A stretch of DNA of 64,000 bases from Paracoccus sediminis (GCF_900188295.1 NZ_FZNM01000014.1:1-64000), one strand, 5' to 3'; positions 9,215 through 19,119 are shown, counted from the first letter of the stretch. Notes: generated from the letters alone by a model not told the origin. A program made the numbers and translations.

Positions 9215-9685
9215 GTGCCCCGCGTGCTGCACAGTTGGTGGGCGCCGCGCCGGGTGGTGCGGGGCCTTTCCGCCATGCCGGAAGGCGCGAAGCTGGCGGT
9301 GCTGATGGCGGCGATGCTGATTTTCCTGATCGCCCAGGCCCCGGCCCATGCGCGGATGGCGCAGCTTGATCCGTCCATCCCGTTCCAGGCGCGGATGGGC
9401 GGGGCGCTGTTGGCGGTGATGTTCATGATGCCGATCCTGGCCTATGCCGTGGCGGCCCTGGTTTCGGGGCTGTCGCGATTGTCCCCCTGGCGGCTGTCGC
9501 CGGGGGATTCGCGGCTGGCGCTTTTCTGGTCCTTGCTGGCGGTCGCGCCCGCGATGCTGCTGGCGGGACTGGTCGCGGGGCTGATCGGGCCGGGACCGGC
9601 GCTGACCGTCGCGCAGGCGGTATCGGGGGCCGGTTTTCTTGTAATATGGGGCGCCGGAATGGCGGCGCTGGCGAGGCGAGCATGA
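9215..9685 (+). CDS. Yip1-like small membrane protein in the suf operon
   Basis: The 156-residue protein has about four predicted membrane helices. It starts with HSWWAPRRVVRGL, a cytosolic amphipathic opening common in Yip1-like proteins. I chose GTG 9215, which is preceded by GGGGGG at a good distance; an ATG at 9167 would overlap sufD by 28 bases and has no ribosome site. The gene lies between sufD and sufS, and its stop overlaps the start of a second membrane protein of the same type. Similar genes recur in suf operons of Rhodobacteraceae (recalled, not checked). A membrane role coupled to Fe-S assembly is a guess. Confidence 0.72.
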   Translation: MPRVLHSWWAPRRVVRGLSAMPEGAKLAVLMAAMLIFLIAQAPAHARMAQLDPSIPFQARMGGALLAVMFMMPILAYAVAALVSGLSRLSPWRLSPGDSRLALFWSLLAVAPAMLLAGLVAGLIGPGPALTVAQAVSGAGFLVIWGAGMAALARRA

Positions 9686-10272
9686 GTTTCGACGACTTCA
9701 AGGCCCTGATCGGCCTGTCGTTCCGCGATCCGCAGGGCGCGGCGCGTGCGCTGCTGGGGCAGGGCTGGCCGGTCCAGGCCCGCTGGATGGCGCTGCTGGC
9801 GGCCGTGTCGGTCTCGGCCCTGCTGGCCTGGCTTGCGGCCGCGCTGTTCGCCGCGCCTCGGGATGGCACCCAGGTGGTCATGCTTAGCCAGCAACCCATC
9901 GTTCTGGCGGGAATGCAGATGGCGGCCATCGTTCTGGCGGCGGGCCTGATGTCCGGGGTCGGCCGGATGTTCGGTGGCCAGGGCCGGTTCGAGGATGCCT
10001 TGCTGCTGACCGTCTGGATCGAGGTTCTGCTGCTGGTGGTCCAGGTCGTCCAGTTGGTGCTGTCGCTGGTTTTGCCGTCCGTTGCGGGGATGCTGGGCAT
10101 CGCGGCGATGGGCCTGTTTCTGTGGCTGACCGTGCAGTTTACCAAGACCTTGCACGGGTTCACCAGCACGCCCAAGGTCGCCCTGGGCCTGATCGGCACC
10201 GCCATCGCGGCAGGCTTCGTCCTGTCCATCGTCGCCGCCGCCCTGGGGATCCTGCCGGAGATGCCGCAATGA
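9682..10272 (+). CDS. Second Yip1-like membrane protein in the suf operon
   Basis: The 196-residue protein has a cytosolic N-terminus (MSFDDFKALIGLSFRDPQGA) followed by about five predicted membrane helices, the arrangement seen in Yip1-family proteins of bacteria. ATG 9682 overlaps the stop of the preceding Yip1-like gene (ATGA), and its own stop overlaps the sufS start (ATGA), so translation is coupled on both sides. No catalytic motif is visible. Its fixed position between sufD and sufS suggests a link to Fe-S metabolism, but the function is unknown. Confidence 0.78.
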   Translation: MSFDDFKALIGLSFRDPQGAARALLGQGWPVQARWMALLAAVSVSALLAWLAAALFAAPRDGTQVVMLSQQPIVLAGMQMAAIVLAAGLMSGVGRMFGGQGRFEDALLLTVWIEVLLLVVQVVQLVLSLVLPSVAGMLGIAAMGLFLWLTVQFTKTLHGFTSTPKVALGLIGTAIAAGFVLSIVAAALGILPEMPQ

Positions 10273-11480
10273 GCTTTGACATCGCCACCGTCCGCGCCGA
10301 TTTCCCGATCCTGTCGCGGCAGGTCAACAACCGCCCGCTGGTCTATCTGGACAGCGGCGCCAGCGCGCAAAAACCGCGCCAGGTGATCGACGCGGTCGCC
10401 CGCGCCTATGAAGGCGAATACGCCAATGTCCACCGGGGCCTGCATTTCCTGTCGAACCTCGCGACCGAGAATTACGAACGCGTCCGCGCGATCATCGCGC
10501 GCTTCCTGAACGCCCCGCACGAGGACGAGGTGATCTTCACCAGCGGCTCGACCGAGGGGATCAACCTGGTCAGCTATGGCTGGGCCGCGCCCCGGATGGG
10601 GGCGGGGGACGAGATCGTGCTGTCGGTGCTGGAACACCACGCCAACATCGTGCCCTGGCATTTCCTGCGCGAACGGCAGGGAGTGGTGCTGAAATGGGTC
10701 GAACCCGAACCCGACGGATCGCTGCCGCCGGAAAAGGTTCTGGCCGCCGTGGGGCCAAAGACCAGGCTGGTCGCCGTCACCCATATGTCGAACGTCACCG
10801 GCACCATCGTCGATGTGGGGGCCATCGCGCGCGGCACCCATGTCCCGGTGCTGGCGGACGGATCGCAGGCGGCGGTGCATATGCCCGTGGATCTGGCCGC
10901 GCTCGGCGTCGATTTCTACTGCATCACCGGGCACAAGCTCTACGGCCCCTCGGGGTCCGGGGCGATGTGGATCCGCCGCGACCGGCAGGCCGAGATGCGC
11001 CCCTTTCTGGGCGGCGGCGACATGATCCGCACGGTGACGCGCGACAGTGTCGACTATACCGACCCGCCCCTGCGGTTCGAGGCGGGAACGCCCGGCATCG
11101 TCAACCAGATCGGCCTTGGCGCGGCCCTGGAATACCTGATGGATCTGGGGATGGACAACATTGCCGCGCATGAACGCGGCCTGCGCGACTATGCCCGCGA
11201 CCGGCTGCGCAGCCTGAACTGGTTGCAGGTCCAGGGCGACGCGCCCGGCAAGGGCGCGATCTTTTCCATGACCATGCAGGGCGCCCATGCCCATGACCTG
11301 TCCACCATCCTGGACAAGCGCGGCATCGCCGTGCGCGCAGGCAGCCATTGCGCCATGCCGCTGATGGAGTTCTTTGGAATCACCGCCAGCGCGCGGGCGT
11401 CATTCGCGATGTACAATACCACGGCGGAAGTGGATGCATTGGTCGAAGGATTGACCTTCTGCCGCGACCTTTTCGCCTGA
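10269..11480 (+). CDS. sufS: Group II cysteine desulfurase SufS
   Basis: SufS supplies persulfide sulfur to the SufBCD scaffold, normally through SufE or SufU (neither is in the window). The 403 residues match the family length. The N-terminus DFPILSRQVNNRPLVYLDSGAS in outline is diagnostic. The cofactor-stacking His (LEHHANIVPW, about 123), Schiff-base Lys (ITGHKLYGP, about 223) and catalytic Cys (RAGSHCAMPLM, about 361) are all present. It is the last gene of the operon and is followed by a 102-base gap holding a strong hairpin. Confidence 0.95.
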   Translation: MSFDIATVRADFPILSRQVNNRPLVYLDSGASAQKPRQVIDAVARAYEGEYANVHRGLHFLSNLATENYERVRAIIARFLNAPHEDEVIFTSGSTEGINLVSYGWAAPRMGAGDEIVLSVLEHHANIVPWHFLRERQGVVLKWVEPEPDGSLPPEKVLAAVGPKTRLVAVTHMSNVTGTIVDVGAIARGTHVPVLADGSQAAVHMPVDLAALGVDFYCITGHKLYGPSGSGAMWIRRDRQAEMRPFLGGGDMIRTVTRDSVDYTDPPLRFEAGTPGIVNQIGLGAALEYLMDLGMDNIAAHERGLRDYARDRLRSLNWLQVQGDAPGKGAIFSMTMQGAHAHDLSTILDKRGIAVRAGSHCAMPLMEFFGITASARASFAMYNTTAEVDALVEGLTFCRDLFA

Positions 11481-11552
11481 ATCGTGCAAAGATTCGAACG
11501 GTCGCCGAAGATCGTGCGATAAGTCTTGCCGGATTTCGGGGTTATGCGGCAT

Positions 11553-11580
11553 CCCTGACCGAACAACGGTCAGGGGAAGG
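11553..11580 (+). promoter_or_regulatory. Hairpin overlapping the ribosome site of the next gene
   Basis: A perfect 9-bp stem is formed by CCCTGACCG (11553-11561) and CGGTCAGGG (11567-11575) around an AACAA loop. The 3' arm runs into AGGGGAAGG, the apparent Shine-Dalgarno sequence of the gene starting at 11583. No U-tract follows. It could end suf transcription by a factor-dependent route, or mask the ribosome site of the next gene. Confidence 0.5.
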
Positions 11581-11582
11581 CG

Positions 11583-12797
11583 ATGGCACAGGTTCTGGTT
11601 CTGGGTGCGGGCATGGTCGGCGTCACGACCGGGCTGGCCTTGCAGGCGCGCGGGCATGACGTCACCATCGTCGAACGCGGCGTGCCGGGACGCGAAACCA
11701 GCTATGGCAACGCGGGTCTGATCCAGACCGAGGCCGTGGAACCCTATGCCATGCCGCTGGCGCCGGGCGCGCTGATCCAGATCGCGCTTGGCCGGGGCTA
11801 TGACGTGAAATGGAACGTCGGGGGCCTGTTGTCGCAACTGAACGCGGTGTGGACCTATGCCCTGAATTCGCTGCCCGCAGGCCACCGCCGGGCCACGCTG
11901 GTCTGGGGCAAGCTGATCCGCCAATCGACCGACCGCCATGCGCCGCTGATCGACGCTGCGGGCGCCGACAACATCATCCGCCGCGACGGCTATATCGAGG
12001 TGCATCGCACCCCCGCTCGCATGGACAAGGCGCGCAAGGCCGCCAAGCGGTTTCTGGACGACTTTGGGGTCGAAGCGCGGCTGATGGACGGCAAGGAACT
12101 GCGCGCCCTGGAACCAGCCATCAAGATCGAGGTCGAGGGCGCCACCCACTGGGCCGACGCCTGGGCCTGTTCCGACCCCGGCGGGCTGGTGGCGGCCTAT
12201 GCGGCGCTGTTCGAACGCCAGGGCGGGCGGATCGTCAACGGCGACGCGGGCGACCTGCACCGCGCGGGCAAGGGCTGGAAGGTCGGCGAGGAAACGGGCG
12301 AACACGCCGTCGTGGCGCTTGGCCCCTGGTCGCCGATGCTGCTGCAACGGTTCGGCCTGACCGTGCCGATGGTGTTCAAGCGCGGTTATCACCGGCATTA
12401 CCGCATGGACACGCCGCCCAATCACCCCATAGCCGATTTCGGCAACTCGGTCGTGCTGTCGCCGATGCGGCGCGGATTGCGGATCGCCACGGCGGCCGAA
12501 CTGACCAGCCACCCGCGCCTGACGCCGCCGCAACTGAAGCACGGCGAAAAGGCCGCGCGCGAGCTGTTCGACATCGGCCAGCCGGTCGAGGCCGAACCCT
12601 GGACCGGCCGCCGCCCCTGTATCCCCGACATGCTGCCGGTGATCGGCCGCGTGCCCGATCAGCCGAACCTCTGGGCGCATTTCGGCCACGGCCACCAGGG
12701 CTTTACCCTTGGCCCCGTCACGGCGGAAATCCTGGCCGAGGAGATGGACGGCCGGCAAGGCTGGGCGGAATTGCAGCCGGGGCGGTTCAAGCGGTAA
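11583..12797 (+). CDS. FAD-dependent oxidoreductase of the DAO family, DadA-like
   Basis: The 404 residues begin with a dinucleotide-binding GAGMVGVTTGLAL motif (8-20) and E31 of the FAD ribose site. The C-terminal FAD-binding block is GRRPCIPDMLPVIGRVP, then a GHGHQGFTLGP motif. This is the architecture of D-amino acid dehydrogenase (DadA) and relatives that oxidise D-amino or secondary amino acids and pass electrons to the respiratory chain. The substrate cannot be read from sequence. It is a single gene between sufS and uvrB; ATG 11583 has AGGGGAAGG ahead, partly buried in a hairpin. Confidence 0.85.
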   Translation: MAQVLVLGAGMVGVTTGLALQARGHDVTIVERGVPGRETSYGNAGLIQTEAVEPYAMPLAPGALIQIALGRGYDVKWNVGGLLSQLNAVWTYALNSLPAGHRRATLVWGKLIRQSTDRHAPLIDAAGADNIIRRDGYIEVHRTPARMDKARKAAKRFLDDFGVEARLMDGKELRALEPAIKIEVEGATHWADAWACSDPGGLVAAYAALFERQGGRIVNGDAGDLHRAGKGWKVGEETGEHAVVALGPWSPMLLQRFGLTVPMVFKRGYHRHYRMDTPPNHPIADFGNSVVLSPMRRGLRIATAAELTSHPRLTPPQLKHGEKAARELFDIGQPVEAEPWTGRRPCIPDMLPVIGRVPDQPNLWAHFGHGHQGFTLGPVTAEILAEEMDGRQGWAELQPGRFKR

Positions 12798-12822
12798 GGC
12801 CCCCCGTTTCACCGGGTAAAGG

Positions 12823-12853
12823 TTGACTTTCGCGCGGCAGGACACACCTTACA
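12823..12853 (+). promoter_or_regulatory. Predicted uvrB promoter
   Basis: TTGACT (12823-12828) is a strong -35 element. The best -10 match is CTTACA (12848-12853) with a long 19-bp spacer. No GTTC-N7-GTTC (alphaproteobacterial LexA) site was seen in the 81-base gap. Confidence 0.4.
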
Positions 12854-12878
12854 GGCTCTGCCGACAGAAGGGTGCCTG

Positions 12879-15065
<2,187 letters not shown>

Positions 15066-15098
15066 CGGTATCCGCGGACGTTCCGGCGCCGACGCGGT

Positions 15099-15539
15099 TC
15101 AGGACAGGTCTTCGATGATGTAATCCTCCCAGTCGTCCTCGTTGACCGACAGCTCGTTGACGGTCCAGCCCTGGACGCTGGCCCCGGCGCGGTGGACGGT
15201 GTCGCGGTCGCCCGAAATCAGGTGGTGCCAATCATGCAGGGGCCGCCCTTCGTGCCGCAGGCGATAGGCGCAGGTGGCGGGCAGCCACCAGGCGATCTCG
15301 GCCAGCTTCCTGGGGGTCAGGACCACGCAGTCGGGAACATAGTCGTGGCGGTTGGCATAGCTGCTGCACCGGCATTTGTCGCCATCCAGCAGCTTGCAGG
15401 CGACGCGGGTAAAGGCCAGATCGCCGGTATCCTCGTATTCGATCTTGTTCAGGCAGCACTTGCCGCAGCCGTCGCACAGCGCCTCCCATTCGTCGGGCTG
15501 CAACTGGGGCAGGGGCAGTTCCCAGAAACGGTCGCGCAT
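15099..15539 (-). CDS. YcgN/UPF0260 family cysteine-cluster protein
   Basis: The 146-residue protein belongs to the YkgJ-type cysteine-cluster group. It carries CDGCGKCC near 22-29 and further cysteines at CKLL, CRCSSY and PDCVVL, spacing that suggests binding of zinc or an Fe-S cluster. The family is highly conserved but has no assigned biochemical role. The C-terminus is acidic (NEDDWEDYIIEDLS). Its start overlaps the ribF stop at 15539, so the two are probably co-transcribed; it lies convergent to uvrB. Confidence 0.85.
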   Translation of the reverse strand: MRDRFWELPLPQLQPDEWEALCDGCGKCCLNKIEYEDTGDLAFTRVACKLLDGDKCRCSSYANRHDYVPDCVVLTPRKLAEIAWWLPATCAYRLRHEGRPLHDWHHLISGDRDTVHRAGASVQGWTVNELSVNEDDWEDYIIEDLS

Positions 15540-16468
15540 CAGGCCCCCGCCAGCACCGCGCGGGCCTGTTGGGCATCGGCGGCGATCTGGTCGATCAGGG
15601 TCTGAACGCTGTCGAACCTGGCCTCGTCGCGCAGGAATTCGACCAGGCCCACGGACAGGTGCTGGCCGTACAGGTCGCCGTCGAAGTCGAACAGATGCAC
15701 CTCGAGGTTGGGGGCGTTGCGGCCGAACATCGGGCGCACGCCCAGGCTGGCCACGCCGTTGCAGGACAGACGATCCGGGCCGGTCAGCACCTCGACCACG
15801 ACGGCATAGACGCCAAGGCGGGGCAGGTGCAGGTCGTCCATGCGCATGTTGGCGGTGGGCCAGCCGAATTCGCGGCCGCGCTTGTCGCCGTGGACCACCT
15901 CGCCCTCGATCCGATGCAGGTGGCCCAGGATGCGTCCGGCGTCGCGGGGGCGGCCCTCGGTCAAGGACCGGCGGATCGCGGTCGAACTGTAATCCTGCCC
16001 GCCATCCCCCAGCAGCGGCACCGCCGTCACGCCGAAACCGAACCCCCGGCCCAGATCCTGCAAGGTGGCGACATGGCCCGCCCGGTCCTTGCCAAAGACG
16101 AAATCGGCGCCGACCGTCACATGGGCGACGCCAAGCCCGGCCATCAGCACGTCGCGGGCAAAGGCCTCGGGCGACAGGCCCGCCAGGACGGGACCGAAGG
16201 GCAGTTCATACAGGTGGTCAACCCCCAGGCGGGCCAGGCGATTGGCGCGGGATTCCGAATTCATCAGGCGGAACGGCGGGGCGTCGGGGGCAAAGAACTG
16301 GCGGGGATGGGGTTCAAAGGTAACGATGCCCAGCGGCGCGCCGCCCGCCTGGCGCGCCGCCTCGATCACCGTGCGGTGGCCCAGGTGGACGCCGTCGAAA
16401 TTGCCCATGGCAACAGTTGCGCCGCGGGCGCTTGCCGGAAGACCTGTCCAGTCGCGGTGGATCTGCAA
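15539..16468 (-). CDS. ribF: Bifunctional riboflavin kinase / FMN adenylyltransferase
   Basis: RibF converts riboflavin to FMN and then FAD in the cytoplasm. The 309-residue protein has the N-terminal nucleotidyltransferase domain with MGNFDGVHLGHR (about 22-33) and an SSTAIR-like motif (SSTAIRRSL, about 165-175). The C-terminal riboflavin kinase domain carries GREFGWPTANM, with the threonine and asparagine that bind Mg and nucleotide. It is upstream of and overlaps the YcgN-like gene. Confidence 0.95.
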   Translation of the reverse strand: MQIHRDWTGLPASARGATVAMGNFDGVHLGHRTVIEAARQAGGAPLGIVTFEPHPRQFFAPDAPPFRLMNSESRANRLARLGVDHLYELPFGPVLAGLSPEAFARDVLMAGLGVAHVTVGADFVFGKDRAGHVATLQDLGRGFGFGVTAVPLLGDGGQDYSSTAIRRSLTEGRPRDAGRILGHLHRIEGEVVHGDKRGREFGWPTANMRMDDLHLPRLGVYAVVVEVLTGPDRLSCNGVASLGVRPMFGRNAPNLEVHLFDFDGDLYGQHLSVGLVEFLRDEARFDSVQTLIDQIAADAQQARAVLAGA

Positions 16469-16502
16469 AGGGTGCCCCCACTGGGGCCAGCGGCGCGCCC
16501 CG

Positions 16503-16955
16503 TCAGTCGAACTTGCGGCTTGGCGCCAGAACGACCGCCTCGCCTTTCAGGACGACCGTATCACCCACGAGGCAGCAGGTTGCAAGCGTGACCCGCCGTT
16601 TCGCGTGGTCGATGGCATCCACCGTCACCTCGGCCCGAACCAGGTCGCCGGGGCGCACCGGGGCCACGAATTTCAGCGTCTGGCCCAGATAGACGGTGCC
16701 GTGGCCGGGAAGCTGTTCCCCGATCACCGCCGAAATCAGCCCCGCCGACAGCATCCCATGCGCGATGCGGCCTTCGAAGATCGTATCGCGGGCGTAATCG
16801 TCGTCCAGATGCACCGGATTGCGGTCGGTCGACACCTGGGCGAACAGTTCGATATCGCGGTCGGTGACGATCTTTTGCAGATGCCGGGTCATCCCGACCT
16901 CCAGATCCTCGATGACGATGGTTCCGCGGGGCAGGTTGTCCAACATGCGTTCCAT
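16503..16955 (-). CDS. MaoC family dehydratase, PhaJ-like (R)-specific enoyl-CoA hydratase
   Basis: The 150 residues form a single hot-dog domain. The hydratase-2 signature with its catalytic Asp and His lies in STDRNPVHLDDDYA (about 42-55), followed by GRIAHGMLSAGLIS. Single-domain members of this size include PhaJ, which diverts beta-oxidation intermediates to (R)-3-hydroxyacyl-CoA for polyhydroxyalkanoate synthesis. The start could be ATG 16955 or 16946. Upstream is a well-formed promoter whose -10 is covered by a CTGC-N3-GCAG dyad of the type reported for the PHA regulator PhaR of Paracoccus denitrificans, which would fit a PHA role. The exact substrate is inferred. Confidence 0.82.
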   Translation of the reverse strand: MERMLDNLPRGTIVIEDLEVGMTRHLQKIVTDRDIELFAQVSTDRNPVHLDDDYARDTIFEGRIAHGMLSAGLISAVIGEQLPGHGTVYLGQTLKFVAPVRPGDLVRAEVTVDAIDHAKRRVTLATCCLVGDTVVLKGEAVVLAPSRKFD

Positions 16956-16987
16956 TCCAGGGGCCAGACCGGCAAGGATGCCTTATG

Positions 16988-17039
16988 CTGCATAGCAGCG
17001 AAAGCGCGTATCCGCAATAATAATGCGCAAACTGCGCAT
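16988..17039 (-). promoter_or_regulatory. Promoter and two dyads upstream of the MaoC-type gene
   Basis: On the minus strand a -35 TTGCGG (17012-17017) and -10 TATGCA (16989-16994) are separated by 17 bp. The -10 lies inside the dyad CTGC-ATA-GCAG (16988-16998), which fits the CTGC-N3/4-GCAG sequence reported for PhaR. A second, perfect dyad ATGCGCA-AAC-TGCGCAT (17023-17039) sits just upstream of the -35. The transcript would start near 16982, about 27 bases before the gene. Confidence 0.5.
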
Positions 17040-17082
17040 CAAGATAGAAGATTGTTGCAGATAGGATCGGCAGACATGGCAA

Positions 17083-17110
17083 GGCCCGCGCCGTTTGACG
17101 GACGCGGGCC
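17083..17110 (-). terminator. Probable terminator after the HAD phosphatase gene
   Basis: An 8-bp perfect G+C stem, GGCCCGCG (17083-17090) with CGCGGGCC (17103-17110), has a 12-base loop. On the minus strand it lies 18 bases after the stop of the gene ending at 17128. The following U-tract is weak (TTGCC). Confidence 0.5.
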
Positions 17111-17127
17111 GTTGCGATCAGGGGTGG

Positions 17128-17997
17128 TCAGCGCAGCCGGCCGATGCTGAACTGCGGCGCCAGCGCGTGCCCGCCCAACCAGTCCAGCAGCAGGGCATTG
17201 TCCGGGTTTTCGACATCCGGCCCCAGCGAGTCGGCCGCAAGGCCGCCGGTCACGAACAGCGCGTCGATGCCTTGGTCCAGCCCGCCCTTCACGTCGGTGA
17301 AGATGCCGTCGCCGACCGCCAGAATCCGCGCGTCCGGTCCCAGGTCCAGCAGGCGCCGCGCGCGGTCATAGATCGGCGGATGCGGCTTGCCGAAATACAG
17401 CGACCTGCCGCCCAGCCCTTCGTAGTATTCGGCCAGGGCGCCTGCGCAATAGATGCGCGTCTCGCCCATGTCCACGATCACGTCGGGGTTGGCGCATAGC
17501 AGGGGCAGGCCCCGGTCCCGCGCCACCATCAGCCGATCGTGATAATCGGCGGGCGCTTCGGTGAGTTCGTCAAAGGGACCGGTGGCGACGATCCCCTCGG
17601 CCTGATCCAGGGGGACGCGCCGGATCGCGGGGGCGTCCCGGAATTCGGCGGGGATGTCGTCGAAAAAGCCGTCGTCCTTGTCGGTGCCGATATGCCAGAC
17701 CTTGCGCCCGACGGCCCCGGAAAACATCGCCTCTTGCGCGGCGTCGCCCGAACTGACCACGGCGTCCCAGGCGTCGCGCGGCACGCCCATGCGGTCAAGC
17801 TGGGCGATGACATAGGGGTTCGGCCGGGGCGCATTGGTCATCAGGACGACCCGCCCGCCCTGCGCGCGGAACGCCTGCAAGGCCGCGACGGCGGCGGGAT
17901 AGGGCCGCTTGCCGTTGTGCAGGCAGCCCCACAGGTCGCAGAACAGCACGTCGTAATCGGCGCCGATCTGCGACAGCGACTGGATGATTCGGCTCAT
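17128..17997 (-). CDS. HAD-IIA (NagD-like) phosphatase, TIGR01459-type
   Basis: The 289-residue protein of the haloacid dehalogenase superfamily has motif I as FCDLWGCLHNGKRPYPAA (the nucleophile Asp about residue 20). Motif II is MTNAPRP and the C-terminal motif is GKPHPPIYDRA...VGDGIFTDVKGG with the Mg-binding aspartates. The DLWG wording marks the TIGR01459 subgroup of alphaproteobacteria, whose substrate is not known; sugar or nucleotide phosphates are possible. ATG 17997 overlaps the stop of the pyrophosphatase gene (TGATG), so the two are co-translated. Confidence 0.88.
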   Translation of the reverse strand: MSRIIQSLSQIGADYDVLFCDLWGCLHNGKRPYPAAVAALQAFRAQGGRVVLMTNAPRPNPYVIAQLDRMGVPRDAWDAVVSSGDAAQEAMFSGAVGRKVWHIGTDKDDGFFDDIPAEFRDAPAIRRVPLDQAEGIVATGPFDELTEAPADYHDRLMVARDRGLPLLCANPDVIVDMGETRIYCAGALAEYYEGLGGRSLYFGKPHPPIYDRARRLLDLGPDARILAVGDGIFTDVKGGLDQGIDALFVTGGLAADSLGPDVENPDNALLLDWLGGHALAPQFSIGRLR

Positions 17998-18914
17998 CAG
18001 ACGGCAAGCACCGGGATGATCTGCTTCTTGCGGCTCATCACGCCGGGCAGGACCACGCTGTCGCCGGTCGCCGTCACGCCGAAGCTGCGTTCGGCGATGC
18101 GGCGCACGTCATCGTTGGGGATCAGAAGGGTGGCTTCCTTGCGCAGGATGTCCACCACAAAGCACAGCACCGCGTCCGCGCCGTCTTCGGCCGCGACGCG
18201 GGGCATCGCATCCAGCAGCGCGGCCTTGCGCGCCAGGATCAGTTGCGGAGAGGTCGTTTCCAGCACCGTGATGCGCAACTGCTTGCCGTTCAGCTCGTAT
18301 TCCTTGCTGTCCAGCCGCAACAGCGCCTCGTCGGTGAAGGCGCTGACATCGGACTTGGCCGCGAACATTTCCGTTGCATAGTCGGTGATGTCGATGCCCA
18401 GCCCGGCGGCCAGGCGTTCGGCCACGGCGCGGTCATGGGCGGTGGTGGTCGGGCTGCGGAATTCCAGCGTGTCCGAAAGGATGCAGGTCAGCATCGCGCC
18501 CCGGATCCCTTCGGGGGCGCGGTCCATGTCGTCGGCGATCAGGTCGTGCATGATGGTGGCGGTGCAGGCCAGCGGGCGCACGGTGATGTTGATGGGCACC
18601 AGCGTCGTGATGCCGCCCGCCAGCCGGTGATGGTCGATGATCTCGATCACCTCGGCCCGGTCCAGGCTGGCGGGCAGTTCGGCGGGGTTGTTGGTGTCCA
18701 CGATCACGCATTGATCGCCCGGCGCCACGTCCGCGATGATCTGCGGCTTGTCCAGGTTCCAGCGTTTCAGCATCCACAGGGCTTCGTTGTTCGGTTCGCC
18801 CAGCAGAACGGCCTGGGCGGGGGTCTTGCGCACCTCGGACAGATACCAGGCCCAGATGATGGGCGATCCGGTGGAATCCGTGTCGGGGGCGGTGTGGCCA
18901 AAGACCTTAATCAT
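17997..18914 (-). CDS. ppaC: Family II manganese-dependent inorganic pyrophosphatase
   Basis: The enzyme hydrolyses pyrophosphate to phosphate in the cytoplasm. The 305-residue DHH-superfamily protein shows all metal ligands: H7, D11 and D13 (GHTAPDTDS), D73 (IVDTNN) and the DHH box at 94-96. The C-terminal substrate-binding SRKKQ lies near 294-298. This family II type is unrelated to the common family I enzyme and occurs in several Rhodobacteraceae. It is the first gene of a two-gene unit with the HAD phosphatase. Confidence 0.96.
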   Translation of the reverse strand: MIKVFGHTAPDTDSTGSPIIWAWYLSEVRKTPAQAVLLGEPNNEALWMLKRWNLDKPQIIADVAPGDQCVIVDTNNPAELPASLDRAEVIEIIDHHRLAGGITTLVPINITVRPLACTATIMHDLIADDMDRAPEGIRGAMLTCILSDTLEFRSPTTTAHDRAVAERLAAGLGIDITDYATEMFAAKSDVSAFTDEALLRLDSKEYELNGKQLRITVLETTSPQLILARKAALLDAMPRVAAEDGADAVLCFVVDILRKEATLLIPNDDVRRIAERSFGVTATGDSVVLPGVMSRKKQIIPVLAV

Positions 18915-18995
18915 GCTGATGCACCTATGAAGCGTCTGGATTTGCGCGCCTTATAGGCCGGGGCCGGGCGGATGTCCAACAGGGCGGAGGGGGAA

Positions 18996-19070
18996 TGGTG
19001 CCGGTTGAGGGGATTGAACCCCCGACCTTCGGTTTACAAAACCGCTGCTCTACCGCTGAGCTAAACCGGC
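18996..19070 (-). tRNA. tRNA-Thr (anticodon UGU)
   Basis: The minus strand gives a complete 75-base cloverleaf. The acceptor stem is GCCGGTT paired with AACCGGC and the D-arm GCTC...GAGC. The anticodon stem GCGGT/ACCGA-type encloses the loop TTTGTAA with anticodon TGT (complement of 19036-19038), and the T-arm is GGGGGTTCAATCCCC. The CCA end is encoded (18996-18998). It reads ACA codons (and other ACN by wobble). Confidence 0.97.
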
Positions 19071-19090
19071 GCGCCGCACCTTGTCTGGAC

Positions 19091-19119
19091 CAGATAGCGG
19101 CCCGACGCGATTTCTGCAA
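19091..19119 (-). promoter_or_regulatory. Predicted promoter of tRNA-Thr
   Basis: The minus strand carries TTGCAG (19114-19119), a 17-bp spacer and TATCTG (19091-19096). The predicted start is about 14 bases before the mature tRNA 5' end. Confidence 0.5.

Noticed and set aside
12798..12878. An SOS (LexA) box upstream of uvrB
   Set aside because: No GTTC-N7-GTTC or GAAC-N7-GTTC pattern was found in the gap by eye; GTTC near 12784 has no partner at the right distance.
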